From: Amycolatopsis sp. CA-126428
GTDB lineage: Bacteria; Actinomycetota; Actinomycetes; Mycobacteriales; Pseudonocardiaceae
DNA: 64,000 nucleotides
Direction of reading: 5' to 3'
Assembly (NCBI RefSeq): GCF_002904335.1
Contig: NZ_PPHF01000019.1
Location: 152,120-216,119, forward strand
Shown here: positions 25,304 to 33,720 of the stretch, in pieces
How the letters are laid out: every line of letters begins with the position of its first letter
Position numbering within the stretch: the stretch's first letter is position 1
Notes under the pieces: generated by a model
Told to the model about the DNA's origin: nothing
The model's database searches: none
The model's input: only the letters and a program-made list of their open reading frames with translations
Made by a program: the position numbers and the translations under genes

Positions 25304-26466
25304 ACGCCATGAACTTCATCGAGCCGGAAGAGCGGATCGCGCTCCGCAAGGCCGTCGCCGAACTCGGCGCCAAGTACGGCCACGAGTACTACGCCCGCAA
25401 GGCCCGCGCGGACGAGAAGACGCACGAACTCTGGGACGAGGCCGGCCAGCTGGGCTACCTCGGCGTCAACATCCCCGAAGAGTACGGCGGCGGGGGCGCG
25501 GGCATCGCCGACCTCGCCGCGGTCCTCGAAGAACTCGCCGCCGCGGGCTCGCCGCTGCTGCTCATGGTCGTCTCGCCGGCCATCTGCGGCACCGTCATCT
25601 CCCGGTTCGGCACCGAAGAGCAGAAGAAGCAGTGGCTGCCCGGCATCGCCGACGGCAGCAAGCGGATGGTCTTCGCGATCACCGAGCCCGACGCCGGGTC
25701 GAACTCGCACAAGATCACCACCACCGCGAAGCGGGACGGCGACGGCTGGGTCCTCAACGGACGCAAGGTCTACATCTCCGGCGTCGACGAGGCCGACGCG
25801 GTGCTCGTCGTCGGCCGCATGGAGGACTCGAGGACCGGCAAGCTCAAGCCCGCGCTGTTCATCCTGCCGACCGGGACCGAGGGCTTCGAACACACGAAGA
25901 TCCCGATGGACATCGTCGCGCCGGAGGACCAGTTCTCGCTCTTCCTCGACGACGTCAAGCTGCCCGCGGAAGCGCTGGTCGGGGAGGAGGACGCGGCGAT
26001 CGCGCAGCTGTTCGCGGGCCTCAACCCGGAACGCATCATGGGCGCGTCGTTCTCCCTCGGCATCGCGCGGTACGCGCTGGCCAAGGCCGTCGGCTACGCG
26101 AACGAGCGGCGGGTCTGGGGCGCGCCGATCGGCACCCACCAGGGCCTCGCCCACCCGCTCGCCGAGATCAAGATCGAGCTGGAACTCGCGAAGCTGATGA
26201 CGCAGAAAGCGGCGTCGCTCTACGACTCCGGTGACGACTTCGGCGCGGGGGAGTCGGCCAACATGGCGAAGTACGCCGCCGCCGAGGTCGCCATCCGGGC
26301 CACCGACCAGGCCGTGCAGACCCACGGCGGCAACGGCCTGGCCACCGAATACGGCCTCGGCACGCTGGTGACGGCGGTGCGCCTGGGCCGGATCGCGCCG
26401 GTCAGCCGCGAGATGGTGCTCAACTTCGTCGGCCAGCACAGCCTCGGCCTCCCCAAGTCCTACTAG
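25300..26466 (+). CDS. Acyl-CoA dehydrogenase (second in operon)
   Basis: The 388-residue protein is a second acyl-CoA dehydrogenase, clearly different from the one at 20603: GVNIPEEYGGGGAGIADLA, FAITEPDAGSNSHKI, VLNGRKVYISGVDEADAVLVVG, ERRVWGAPIGTHQGLAHPLAEIK and QTHGGNGLATEYGL. Two dehydrogenases suggest two oxidation steps or two chain lengths in the same pathway. ATG 25300 overlaps the preceding TGA (ATGA). Confidence 0.9.
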   Translation: MNAMNFIEPEERIALRKAVAELGAKYGHEYYARKARADEKTHELWDEAGQLGYLGVNIPEEYGGGGAGIADLAAVLEELAAAGSPLLLMVVSPAICGTVISRFGTEEQKKQWLPGIADGSKRMVFAITEPDAGSNSHKITTTAKRDGDGWVLNGRKVYISGVDEADAVLVVGRMEDSRTGKLKPALFILPTGTEGFEHTKIPMDIVAPEDQFSLFLDDVKLPAEALVGEEDAAIAQLFAGLNPERIMGASFSLGIARYALAKAVGYANERRVWGAPIGTHQGLAHPLAEIKIELELAKLMTQKAASLYDSGDDFGAGESANMAKYAAAEVAIRATDQAVQTHGGNGLATEYGLGTLVTAVRLGRIAPVSREMVLNFVGQHSLGLPKSY

Positions 26467-26474
26467 GAGCCGGC

Positions 26475-27311
26475 ATGTCTGCTTTGGACGGCAAGACGAT
26501 CATCATGTCCGGCGGCAGCCGCGGCATCGGCCAGGCGATCGCGCTCCGGGCGGCCGCCGACGGCGCGAACGTCGCGCTGCTGGCCAAGACGGGTGAGCCG
26601 CACCCGAAGCTGCCCGGCACGATCTACACGGCGGCCGAAGCGATCGAGAAGGCCGGCGGGCACGCACTGCCGATCCTCGGCGACGTCCGCGACGACGAAG
26701 GTGTCGCCGCCGCGGTGGCGAAGACCGTCGAGCAGTTCGGCGGCATCGACGTCGTCGTGAACAACGCCAGCGCGATCGACCTGACGCCGACCGACCAGGT
26801 CAGCATGAAGCGCTACGACCTGATGCAGGACATCAACGCGCGCGGCACGTTCCTGCTGTCCAAACTGGCCATTCCGCACCTGCGTGCCGCCGCGAACCCG
26901 CACATCCTGACCCTGTCGCCCCCGATCAGCCTCGACGAGAAGTGGTTCACCGCCGGGCACCTCGCCTACAGCATCGCCAAGTACTCGATGAGCCTGGTGA
27001 CCGTCGGGCTCGCCGCGGAACTCCGCCAGGACGGTGTCGCGGTCAACTCGCTGTGGCCGCGCACCACGATCGACACCGCCGCGATCCGCAACGTCGTCGG
27101 CGCGGAGCTGGCGTCGCGCAGCCGGACGCCGGCGATCATGGCCGACGCCGCCCACGCGATCCTGACCAAGCCCAGCCGGGAGGTCACCGGCCACTTCTTC
27201 CTCGACGACGAGGTGCTGCGGGCCGAAGGCGTCACCGACTTCGCGAAGTACCGCATCGGCGGCACCGCGGAGGAAGACCTGCAGCTCGACTTCTGGGTGG
27301 ACCCGGCTTGA
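26475..27311 (+). CDS. Short-chain dehydrogenase/reductase
   Basis: A classical SDR of 278 residues with an NAD(P) loop SGGSRGIGQAIA, VVNNASAID and the active-site pair in YSIAKYSM (Tyr-xxx-Lys). It resembles the HSDL2/AtuG-type SDRs with a longer C-terminal part (GHFFLDDEVLRAEG). It would oxidise a hydroxyacyl-CoA or an alcohol/aldehyde intermediate. ATG 26475 lies 8 bp after the upstream stop with GGAGCC in between. The stop overlaps the TTG start of the TetR gene. Confidence 0.88.
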   Translation: MSALDGKTIIMSGGSRGIGQAIALRAAADGANVALLAKTGEPHPKLPGTIYTAAEAIEKAGGHALPILGDVRDDEGVAAAVAKTVEQFGGIDVVVNNASAIDLTPTDQVSMKRYDLMQDINARGTFLLSKLAIPHLRAAANPHILTLSPPISLDEKWFTAGHLAYSIAKYSMSLVTVGLAAELRQDGVAVNSLWPRTTIDTAAIRNVVGAELASRSRTPAIMADAAHAILTKPSREVTGHFFLDDEVLRAEGVTDFAKYRIGGTAEEDLQLDFWVDPA

Positions 27312-27904
27312 CCGGCATCCGCGAACCCCAGCAGGAGCGCAGCCGCACCACGCGGCGGCGCCTGGTCGAGGCCGCCCTCGACAGCTTCGGCGAGCGCGGC
27401 TGGCACGGCGTGACGGTGGCCGGGATCGCCGAGCGGGCGGGCGTTTCCCGCGGCGCGGCCCAGCACCACTTCCCGGCCCGCGAGGACCTCGTGGTGGCGG
27501 CGGTCGACCTGCTCGGCGAAGCCCAGATCGACGAGCTGCGCGCCCAGGCGGCCGGCCTGCCGAGCGGGGCGTCCCGCATCGAGCGCGTCGTGGAGATGGT
27601 GCTGAACCTGTACACCGGCCCGCTGTTCCGCGCGGCCCTGCAGCTGTGGTCGGTGGCGGCGACCGACGAGGCCCTGCGGGACGTGCTGGTGCCGTTGGAG
27701 GCCAGGGTCGGCCGCGAGGCACACCGCGTGACGGTGGAGCTCCTCGGCGTCGACGAGTCCCGGCCGGGGGTGCGGGAACTGGTCCAGGCCACCCTGGACC
27801 TGGCCCGCGGGCTAGGCCTGGCCAACCTCCTGACGGACGACACCCGCCGGAGGCGCCAGATCGTGCGCGAGTGGGCCCGCACCCTAGAGCTGCGCCTGGC
27901 CTGA
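27308..27904 (+). CDS. TetR family transcriptional regulator of the atu-like operon
   Basis: A regulator of 198 residues. The N-terminal helix-turn-helix is VTVAGIAERAGVSRGAAQHHFPAREDLV; the C-terminal ligand domain is diverse. The start is TTG 27308, overlapping the SDR stop as TTGA, a weak start that would keep the repressor level low compared with the enzymes. As the last gene of the operon it is probably an autorepressor released by a CoA-ester intermediate. The palindrome at 18064-18081 before the first gene is its best candidate operator. Confidence 0.85.
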   Translation: MTGIREPQQERSRTTRRRLVEAALDSFGERGWHGVTVAGIAERAGVSRGAAQHHFPAREDLVVAAVDLLGEAQIDELRAQAAGLPSGASRIERVVEMVLNLYTGPLFRAALQLWSVAATDEALRDVLVPLEARVGREAHRVTVELLGVDESRPGVRELVQATLDLARGLGLANLLTDDTRRRRQIVREWARTLELRLA

Positions 27905-27925
27905 GCCCCCACACAAAGGAGCGGC

Positions 27926-28062
27926 GAGGTCATCCCGTCGCCTGAGGCCGCAAAAATCACTTTGAGCCGGGCCCGCAACCGACAGCGCAACGCAAGACAA
28001 CGACGCAACCTTGCGGGCCCGGCTCAAAGTGATAGGCCTCAGTCAGGCGACGGGATGACCTC
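27926..28062. repeat. 137-bp nested inverted-repeat element
   Basis: Outer arms 27926-27949 and 28035-28062 match over about 24 bases apart from a 4-base insertion on the right. Inner arms 27956-27978 and 28011-28033 are a perfect 23-bp match. The 32-base centre is purine/CA-rich with repeated CAACG-type words. A further copy of GAGGTCATCCC occurs at 28103-28113. The element lies between the TetR stop and the next gene and fills most of the 389-bp gap. It could be a terminator, a MITE-like insertion or a structured RNA. Confidence 0.85.
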
Positions 28063-28245
28063 CCGCGGCCCACCCGAGAAGGTGACACAACGGCGAGACC
28101 CGAGGTCATCCCAGAGCCTGCCCGTCCGGCGAGGACACGCTTGAGAACCCCGGCAGACCCGGCAGTCTCCTTCCGGGATGGCGACCAAGACGGAACCTCA
28201 CCCGCACCCCGAACGTCATAGTGCCGTAAGTAACACAATCGGCCC

Positions 28246-28264
28246 AACGGGCGAATAACCCGTT
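28246..28264. other. Small hairpin in the leader of the Cys-rich protein gene
   Basis: AACGGG (28246-28251) and CCCGTT (28259-28264) pair around CGAATAA, about 30 bases before the GTG at 28294. It could be a leader hairpin or an operator half-site pair. Apart from the large palindrome, this is the only structure seen in the gap. Confidence 0.35.
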
Positions 28265-28293
28265 GTAGTGGCAAAAAAAGGGAAGGCAGTCCG

Positions 28294-28551
28294 GTGTCCG
28301 GTTCAGGAGTCGAGCTCACCCACCGCGCGATGGCCATGCTGAGGGCGGTGGCCGCGGGCCGTGCGCAGATGTCGTGCAGCTGTGAGCCCGACCTTTTCAT
28401 CGACGGATTCGCCTGTTGCGATCAGATGACCGCCCACGCGCTGGCCCACGGCGGTTACCTCCGCCCCGGCGCCGAAGGGGCCACCGGCCGCGTCGCCGCC
28501 GAGCTGACCGAGGCGGGCCGCGCGGCGCTGGCGATCGCCGTCGCCGCCTGA
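28294..28551 (+). CDS. Small Cys-rich hypothetical protein
   Basis: The 85-residue protein has a helical N-terminus (ELTHRAMAMLRAVAAGRA), a cysteine cluster MSCSCEPDLFIDGFACCD (four Cys in 16 residues) and a helical tail ending in TEAGRAALAIAVAA. The arrangement looks like a small winged-helix-type fold with a possible metal site, but no family was recognised. The start is GTG 28294 with GGAAGG about 10 bases upstream. It is monocistronic and 86 bp before murJ. Confidence 0.65.
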   Translation: MSGSGVELTHRAMAMLRAVAAGRAQMSCSCEPDLFIDGFACCDQMTAHALAHGGYLRPGAEGATGRVAAELTEAGRAALAIAVAA

Positions 28552-28637
28552 TTCCCCGGCCGCTGTCACGCAGCGTCGTGTGGGCGAACAGGTGTTCGGT
28601 CTCCCGCGCGGGCCGCTGACCTGGCAGTCTTGTCCCC

Positions 28638-30419
28638 ATGGCGGAGCACCCCCCACCGGCGGACAACGAGGCGACGGTCTTCCTCCCGAGCGAGCTGCGG
28701 GGCCCGCACTGGCCGACCCGTGACCCCGACGTCTCCCGGCGGGCCTACGACGAGTTCGCCGGCCAGATCGTCGCGCGGCCGCCCGCGTCGCCGGTCAGCG
28801 CCGGGCGCGGGGAAGGGGCCGGCTCGTCGCTGGCGCGCTCCAGCGGCCGGATGGCGGTCGCCTCGGCCGTCAGCCGGGTCACCGGGTTCGTCGCGAAGCT
28901 GCTGCTCGCCGCCGTGGTCGGGGCCGGGGTCGTCAACGACTCCTTCACCGTCGCCAACACGTTGCCCAACATCGTCTTCGAACTGCTCTTCGGCGGCGTC
29001 CTGGCCAGCGTCGTGGTGCCGCTGCTGGTCCGCTCGCACGACGACCCCGACGGCGGCCGCGCCTACACCCAGCGGCTCATCACGATGGCGCTGGTGCTGC
29101 TCGCCGTCGGCACGGCCGTCGCGGTGGCGATCGCCCCGCTGTTCACGGCGCTCTACGTCGACAAATCGTCCGAGTCCGCCAACTCCGGGCTGACCACGGC
29201 GCTCGCGTACCTGCTGCTGCCGCAGATCCTGTTCTACGGCCTGTTCGCGCTGCTCTCGGCCATCCTCAACGCGCAGAACGTCTTCGGCCCGCCGGCCTGG
29301 GCGCCGGTGCTGAACAACGTCGTCGTCACCGGCACGCTCGTGGTGTTCGCGTTCGTGCCGGGGGAGCTGACCCTCGACCCGGTCCGGATGAGCGACCCCA
29401 AGCTGCTCGTGCTCGGCCTCGGCACCACGCTCGGCATCGTCGCGCAGGCGGTCGTGCTCATCCCGGCGTTGCTGCGCACCGGGTTCCGGTTCCGCTGGCG
29501 CTGGGGTTTCGACCCGCGGATCAAGGAGTTCGGCGGGCTCGCCGCGTGGATCCTCGGCTACGTCGTCGTCAGCCACGTCGGGTTCGTCATCACCACCCGC
29601 GTGCTGACCGGCGGCAACAGCGGCGGCGTGACGGCCTACAGCTACGCGTCCCTGCTTTTCCAGCTCCCGTACGGCATCCTCGGCGTTTCGCTGCTGACGG
29701 CGCTGATGCCGCGGATGAGCCGCGCCGCCGCGGACGGCGACACGGTCTCGCTCGTCGGCGACCTCTCGCTCGCCTCCCGCATGTCCACGGTGCTCTTCGT
29801 ACCCATTTCGGCGGTGCTGGCCGTGGTCGGCACGCCGATCGGCATCGCGATCTTCACCTGGGGCCGCGGCACCCTCGACGACGCCGAGCGGCTCGGCCAG
29901 ACCCTGGCGGTGTCGGCGGTCGGGCTGCTGCCCTTCGCGCTGGTCATGCTGCAGCTGCGGGTGTTCTACGCGATGAAGGACGCCCGCACGCCCACGCTGA
30001 TCATGCTCGTGATGACGGCGGTGAAGATCCCGCTGCTGCTCCTGTGCCGTGGACTGCTCGACGGCGAGCACGTCGTCTACGGCGTCATGCTCGTCAACGG
30101 CGCCGGCTTCGTGGTCGGCGCCGTCCTCGGCCAGGTCTGGCTGTGGGTCCGGCTCGGGCACCTGCGCAGCAAGCGGTCGCTGCGGGTCGGGCTGATCACG
30201 CTCTCGGTGAGCGGGCTCGGCGTGGTGGCGGCGGTGCTCGCCGGGCGCGCGGTGCCCGCGTCGCTCGGGGTGATTCCCGGGGCGTGGGTGAAGCTGCCGG
30301 TGCAGGGGCTGCTCGGGATGGCCGTGCCGTTCGGGTTGCTGGCGTTGCTGAAGCTGCCGGAGTTCACCCCGGTGACCCGGCGGGTGGCGGGATTGCGGCG
30401 GCGGTTGGTGGCTCGTTGA
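28638..30419 (+). CDS. murJ: Lipid II flippase MurJ (MviN family)
   Basis: A multi-pass membrane protein of 593 residues of the MOP superfamily that moves lipid II across the membrane for peptidoglycan synthesis. A hydrophilic N-terminal tail of about 70 residues precedes the first helix. Family motifs: ASAVSRVTGFVAKLLLAAVVG, VANTLPNIVFELLFGGVLASVVVPLL, ALLSAILNAQNVFGPPAWAPVLNN and YASLLFQLPYGILGVSLLTALMPRMSR. It ends soon after the last helix and lacks the pseudokinase extension of mycobacterial MurJ. The usual actinobacterial chromosome-end neighbours are not present here. Confidence 0.93.
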   Translation: MAEHPPPADNEATVFLPSELRGPHWPTRDPDVSRRAYDEFAGQIVARPPASPVSAGRGEGAGSSLARSSGRMAVASAVSRVTGFVAKLLLAAVVGAGVVNDSFTVANTLPNIVFELLFGGVLASVVVPLLVRSHDDPDGGRAYTQRLITMALVLLAVGTAVAVAIAPLFTALYVDKSSESANSGLTTALAYLLLPQILFYGLFALLSAILNAQNVFGPPAWAPVLNNVVVTGTLVVFAFVPGELTLDPVRMSDPKLLVLGLGTTLGIVAQAVVLIPALLRTGFRFRWRWGFDPRIKEFGGLAAWILGYVVVSHVGFVITTRVLTGGNSGGVTAYSYASLLFQLPYGILGVSLLTALMPRMSRAAADGDTVSLVGDLSLASRMSTVLFVPISAVLAVVGTPIGIAIFTWGRGTLDDAERLGQTLAVSAVGLLPFALVMLQLRVFYAMKDARTPTLIMLVMTAVKIPLLLLCRGLLDGEHVVYGVMLVNGAGFVVGAVLGQVWLWVRLGHLRSKRSLRVGLITLSVSGLGVVAAVLAGRAVPASLGVIPGAWVKLPVQGLLGMAVPFGLLALLKLPEFTPVTRRVAGLRRRLVAR

Positions 30420-30572
30420 CAGCTACGGCCGGAAAGCCGATCCGGTTGTCTCGAAACGATAACGAGAGCGCGGCGATCAGCGCGTTTACAATTGCCGCAA
30501 GGGTTTCTACTATCCACCGGGATCATGCGTCGCGGGCGAGCGCGGCGTGGGGGAATCGGGTGGAGGTCGTGC

Positions 30573-31076
30573 ATGACGCGCAGCGCGCGCAGGCGACGGG
30601 ACCGGATCACGGTCGACGAGCTGCTCAAGCAGACCGGGGCGCGGCCGCGCAAACCGGGCTCGAGGGCGGCCGAACTGGCGGCGCGCCGGGACGTCGAGCC
30701 GGAAGCCGGGCCGCGGGGGGCGGCGCGGCTGGCGCTGGCGTCGGTGGTGATCGTCGTGCTGGGCGGGCTGGTCGTCGTGCTGGCGGCGCAGCCGGACTCC
30801 GTGCCCGGCTCCACGCAGTTCCCGCAGCTGCAGCCGGCCACCGCCGTGCCGTCCTCGACCGTGCTGGCCGTCCCGACCGAGACGACCACGCCGTCGCCGG
30901 CGGTGATGCACGCGCGCCGGACGCCGACGCCCACTCCGACGCCGACCGTCACGATCGAGCTGCCGCCACCGCCGCCCCCGTCCACGACCAAGACGAGCCC
31001 GCCGCCGGTGATCTGGAACCCCTACCAGTGCTCCCCGTACTCCTGCGGGCCCTACCCCGGTGGGCCGCGGCGCTGA
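30573..31076 (+). CDS. Membrane-anchored Pro/Thr-rich hypothetical protein
   Basis: The product of 167 residues has a basic cytoplasmic N-terminus with RITVDELLKQTG, a short motif also seen at the heads of other actinobacterial envelope proteins. It has one membrane helix (ALASVVIVVLGGLVVVLAA) and an extracytoplasmic low-complexity tail rich in Thr-Pro and Pro (TPTPTPTPTV, PPPPPPSTT), ending in WNPYQCSPYSCGPYPG. ATG 30573 is fixed by GGAGGT six bases upstream. It could be a cell-wall-spanning anchor; no function is known. Confidence 0.75.
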   Translation: MTRSARRRRDRITVDELLKQTGARPRKPGSRAAELAARRDVEPEAGPRGAARLALASVVIVVLGGLVVVLAAQPDSVPGSTQFPQLQPATAVPSSTVLAVPTETTTPSPAVMHARRTPTPTPTPTVTIELPPPPPPSTTKTSPPPVIWNPYQCSPYSCGPYPGGPRR

Positions 31077-31084
31077 CCCGCGAA

Positions 31085-31120
31085 GGCCCCCTCACCGGCC
31101 CCGATGCCGGTGAGAGGGCC
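31085..31120. terminator. Bidirectional terminator between convergent genes
   Basis: Arms 31085-31099 and 31106-31120 match at 14 of 15 positions with a 6-base loop, placed between the stop of the Pro-rich protein and the stop of the chitinase. Confidence 0.8.
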
Positions 31121-31149
31121 CCCGACAGCCCCACTACGGGTCCGGTGGG

Positions 31150-32211
31150 TCAGCCGGTGTAGCCGGCGACGATCTTGGTGAACGCGTACTTGTCCTGGCT
31201 GATCCCGCTGCACTCGCCACCGCCGCTGCAGTCGCGGTTGGTGGCCCAGAACGTGAACCGGGCCAAGTGGTGGCTCGTCGCGTAGCCGCGGATGGAGTTG
31301 AAGTTGGCGACCGTGACCGTCTCGCCCGCGTTGTCGGTCTTGCCGTTCATCGAGGAGAGGCCGCTGTGCCGGTAGGCGGTGTCGTCGTTCCAGCCGAACG
31401 TGGTCTTGAGCTGGTTCTTCAGCCCGTCGACCGCGGACTTCGTCAAGGCGGCCATGTCACCGCCGCCGGAGAAGTCGAACGGCATGACCGACCAGACGTC
31501 GACCGGGGCGCCGATCGCCTTGGCCTGGTTGATCAGGCGCTTGCCCCACGAGTCGGGGCCGGTCGTGGTGGTGCCGATGGTGATGACGACCTTCAGGTTC
31601 GGGTTCTTCTGCTTGGTCAGCTTGACCGCATTGAGGATGCGGTCCTGCACCGTGTTGTTCTGGAACTCGTCGGTGTTCTCGATGTCGAGGTCGATCGCCT
31701 TGAGCCCGTAGGCGTCGATCACCTTCTGGTAGGCACCCGCCAGCGCGGAGGCCGACGTGCACTTCGAGCCCAGCTTCGTGCCGGACCAGCCGCCGAAGGA
31801 CGGGATCACGTCCCCGCCCGCGTTGCGGATGTTCTGGATCATCGTCTTGTCGGAGCCGGTCAGCGACCGGCTGCCGTCCCACTTGGGGTTGCAGGAGCCG
31901 TCCGAGAGGACGAACGCGAGCGTAAACGCTTTCACGCCGGTCGCGGACATCGCGGCGGTCGGGCTGGTCTGCCCGCCCCACTGGTACAGGTACGGGGAGG
32001 CGAGCACGGGGTCGGCCGCGGCCATGGCCTGCGGGGCGAACCCGACCGTCGTGGCCAGGGCGGCCGAAGCCGCGGCCGCGAGGGTGACGAGACGGCGCAC
32101 CGGGTTCGTCGATCCGGCCGAAAGCAGGCCGCCCCCCGAGCGGCGGGCGACCGTCGCTACGAAGGTGTTCGGCCGTGACTGTGGGCGGATCGACGATGAA
32201 CGAAGCAGCAT
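31150..32211 (-). CDS. Secreted GH18 chitinase
   Basis: A chitinase of 353 residues. A signal peptide with a long basic head (hydrophobic part about residues 39-65, ending AQAMAAADP) leads to a GH18 barrel. The catalytic motif DLDIE in LKAIDLDIENTDEF supplies the acid Glu. PSFGGWSG, VITIGTT and FDFSGGGDM are other family pieces. No carbohydrate-binding module is attached. It would cleave chitin outside the cell and so feed N-acetylglucosamine uptake. ATG 32211 has GGAGG seven bases upstream. The promoter region holds a DasR-type site (32297-32312). Confidence 0.88.
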   Translation of the reverse strand: MLLRSSSIRPQSRPNTFVATVARRSGGGLLSAGSTNPVRRLVTLAAAASAALATTVGFAPQAMAAADPVLASPYLYQWGGQTSPTAAMSATGVKAFTLAFVLSDGSCNPKWDGSRSLTGSDKTMIQNIRNAGGDVIPSFGGWSGTKLGSKCTSASALAGAYQKVIDAYGLKAIDLDIENTDEFQNNTVQDRILNAVKLTKQKNPNLKVVITIGTTTTGPDSWGKRLINQAKAIGAPVDVWSVMPFDFSGGGDMAALTKSAVDGLKNQLKTTFGWNDDTAYRHSGLSSMNGKTDNAGETVTVANFNSIRGYATSHHLARFTFWATNRDCSGGGECSGISQDKYAFTKIVAGYTG

Positions 32212-32296
32212 GGGGGTCCTCCGTAATGCGCAGGTGGAGCACCTCCGGTTTGAGGCGGCGGGATCAACCCGGGAGGAGTGCTGTGTGCCACCACAC

Positions 32297-32312
32297 AGTG
32301 GACTAGACCAAT
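32297..32312. promoter_or_regulatory. DasR-responsive element (dre)-like site upstream of the chitinase
   Basis: AGTGGACTAGACCAAT differs from the known palindromic dre consensus AGTGGTCTAGACCACT at only two positions. It lies 86 bp upstream of the chitinase ATG. DasR is the GntR-family repressor that controls chitin and GlcNAc genes in streptomycetes, so GlcNAc-dependent derepression of this chitinase is likely. Confidence 0.7.
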
Positions 32313-32430
32313 GTGGTGTGTCAACCCTCCGTCGGTCGGAAAATGACCCACGGTGCCCGGAGCTCGCGACGGTGTTAAATTCCCCTGAAGGCGGATCGAC
32401 ACGGGCCCGCATTCCGGCTACTTTGCCGAA

Positions 32431-33720
32431 ATGGTGGGGGATTCCACGGTCGCCGCCGGCGGGGAAGGCCGCCCGGGCCGGTTCCTGGCCGCCCTCGTCC
32501 CGCAGCGCTGGGCCCCGCGGCGGTGGGCGCTGTGGCGGCTGCCGCGCCGCGGCCAGGTCTGCTACCTCGTCGGGATCGACGCCCTCGCCGTCGCCGCCGT
32601 CGTGCTCGCCGCCCTCCGCTTCCCGCCGCTCGCCGCGATGCTGACGCCGTTCGCGCTGCTCGCGGCCGGGATGCTCGTGTCGGCGGAGCTCGTGCGGCCG
32701 GTCGAGCGCCACCGCGAGGAGACCCTGCTCGGCCCCGGCGTCGACACGCCGTGGATCTTCGCCGGGGTGCTCGTGCTCCGCCCCGGTCTCGCTGTCGCGC
32801 TGGTCGTGCTCTCCGCGCTGCACCAATGGTTCCGGGTCCGCAGAAGACCCGTTCACCGGCAGGCGTTCGGCGCCGCGGCGACGGCGCTGGCCGGTCTCGT
32901 CGCGGGGGCTTTCCTCACCGCGACCGGCGTCCGGCCCCTCGGTGAGGTGCTCGGCTCCCGGACCGTCCTCCTGCTCGCCGCGGCCGGGCTGGTGTTCCTC
33001 GCCGTCAACGCCGCGCTCGTGACCGGCGCCGACGGGCCACGGCGGCCACCCGAAGCCGCACCCGCGTACGCCTTCGACGCCGCGATGACGGCCTTCGGCC
33101 TGCCGCTCGCCTGGGCGGCGGTGGCCGCGCCGCTGCTCGTTCCGGTGCTGGCCGGCGCCACCGTCGTGCTGCACCGCGGCGGGCTGGGCGGCGGCCGCCG
33201 CGACCACGTCACCCTCGACCCGGGCACCGGCGTGCTGACCGCCGCGTCCTGGCGCGGCGCGGCCGAGGCCCGGCTGGACCGCCCCGGCGGATCCGACCCG
33301 GCCGTGCTGCTGCTCGACCTCGACCACTTCCGCCTGCTCAACGACCGCTACGGCGCCCGGATCGGCGACGCCGTCCTGCGCGCGGTCGCCGGCACCCTGC
33401 GCGACGAGGTCCGGGCGGCCGACCTCGTGGGCCGCTCCGGCGGCGAGGAGTTCGCGGTGCTGCTGCCCGGCACCGGCCCCTTCGACGCGATGGCGATCGC
33501 CGAGCGCATCCGCCTGCGGATCGCCTCGACACTGGTGGCGCTGAAGGCTTCGGGTGACGGTCCGCAGTTCGTGGGGGTGACGGTGTCGATCGGTGTGGCG
33601 GGTTGTTCGGCCGGGCTTCTCGATGAAGCGTTGCTGGCGGCGGAGGCGGCTTTGCTGCGGGCGAAGGCGGCGGGCCGCAACCGGACGGTCTGCGCCGAAC
33701 CGGACGTCAGCTCATCGTGA
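32431..33720 (+). CDS. Membrane diguanylate cyclase (GGDEF), catalytically intact
   Basis: The 429 residues comprise an N-terminal membrane part with five or six helices (about 45-245) and a C-terminal GGDEF domain. LLDLDHFRLLNDRYG and SGGEEFAVLLP (GGEEF 337-341) keep the active-site residues. RAAD (328-331), five residues before, is the inhibitory I-site. It should make c-di-GMP from two GTP and be product-inhibited. ATG 32431 is used; the last 14 bp overlap the convergent oxygenase gene. Confidence 0.9.
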   Translation: MVGDSTVAAGGEGRPGRFLAALVPQRWAPRRWALWRLPRRGQVCYLVGIDALAVAAVVLAALRFPPLAAMLTPFALLAAGMLVSAELVRPVERHREETLLGPGVDTPWIFAGVLVLRPGLAVALVVLSALHQWFRVRRRPVHRQAFGAAATALAGLVAGAFLTATGVRPLGEVLGSRTVLLLAAAGLVFLAVNAALVTGADGPRRPPEAAPAYAFDAAMTAFGLPLAWAAVAAPLLVPVLAGATVVLHRGGLGGGRRDHVTLDPGTGVLTAASWRGAAEARLDRPGGSDPAVLLLDLDHFRLLNDRYGARIGDAVLRAVAGTLRDEVRAADLVGRSGGEEFAVLLPGTGPFDAMAIAERIRLRIASTLVALKASGDGPQFVGVTVSIGVAGCSAGLLDEALLAAEAALLRAKAAGRNRTVCAEPDVSSS

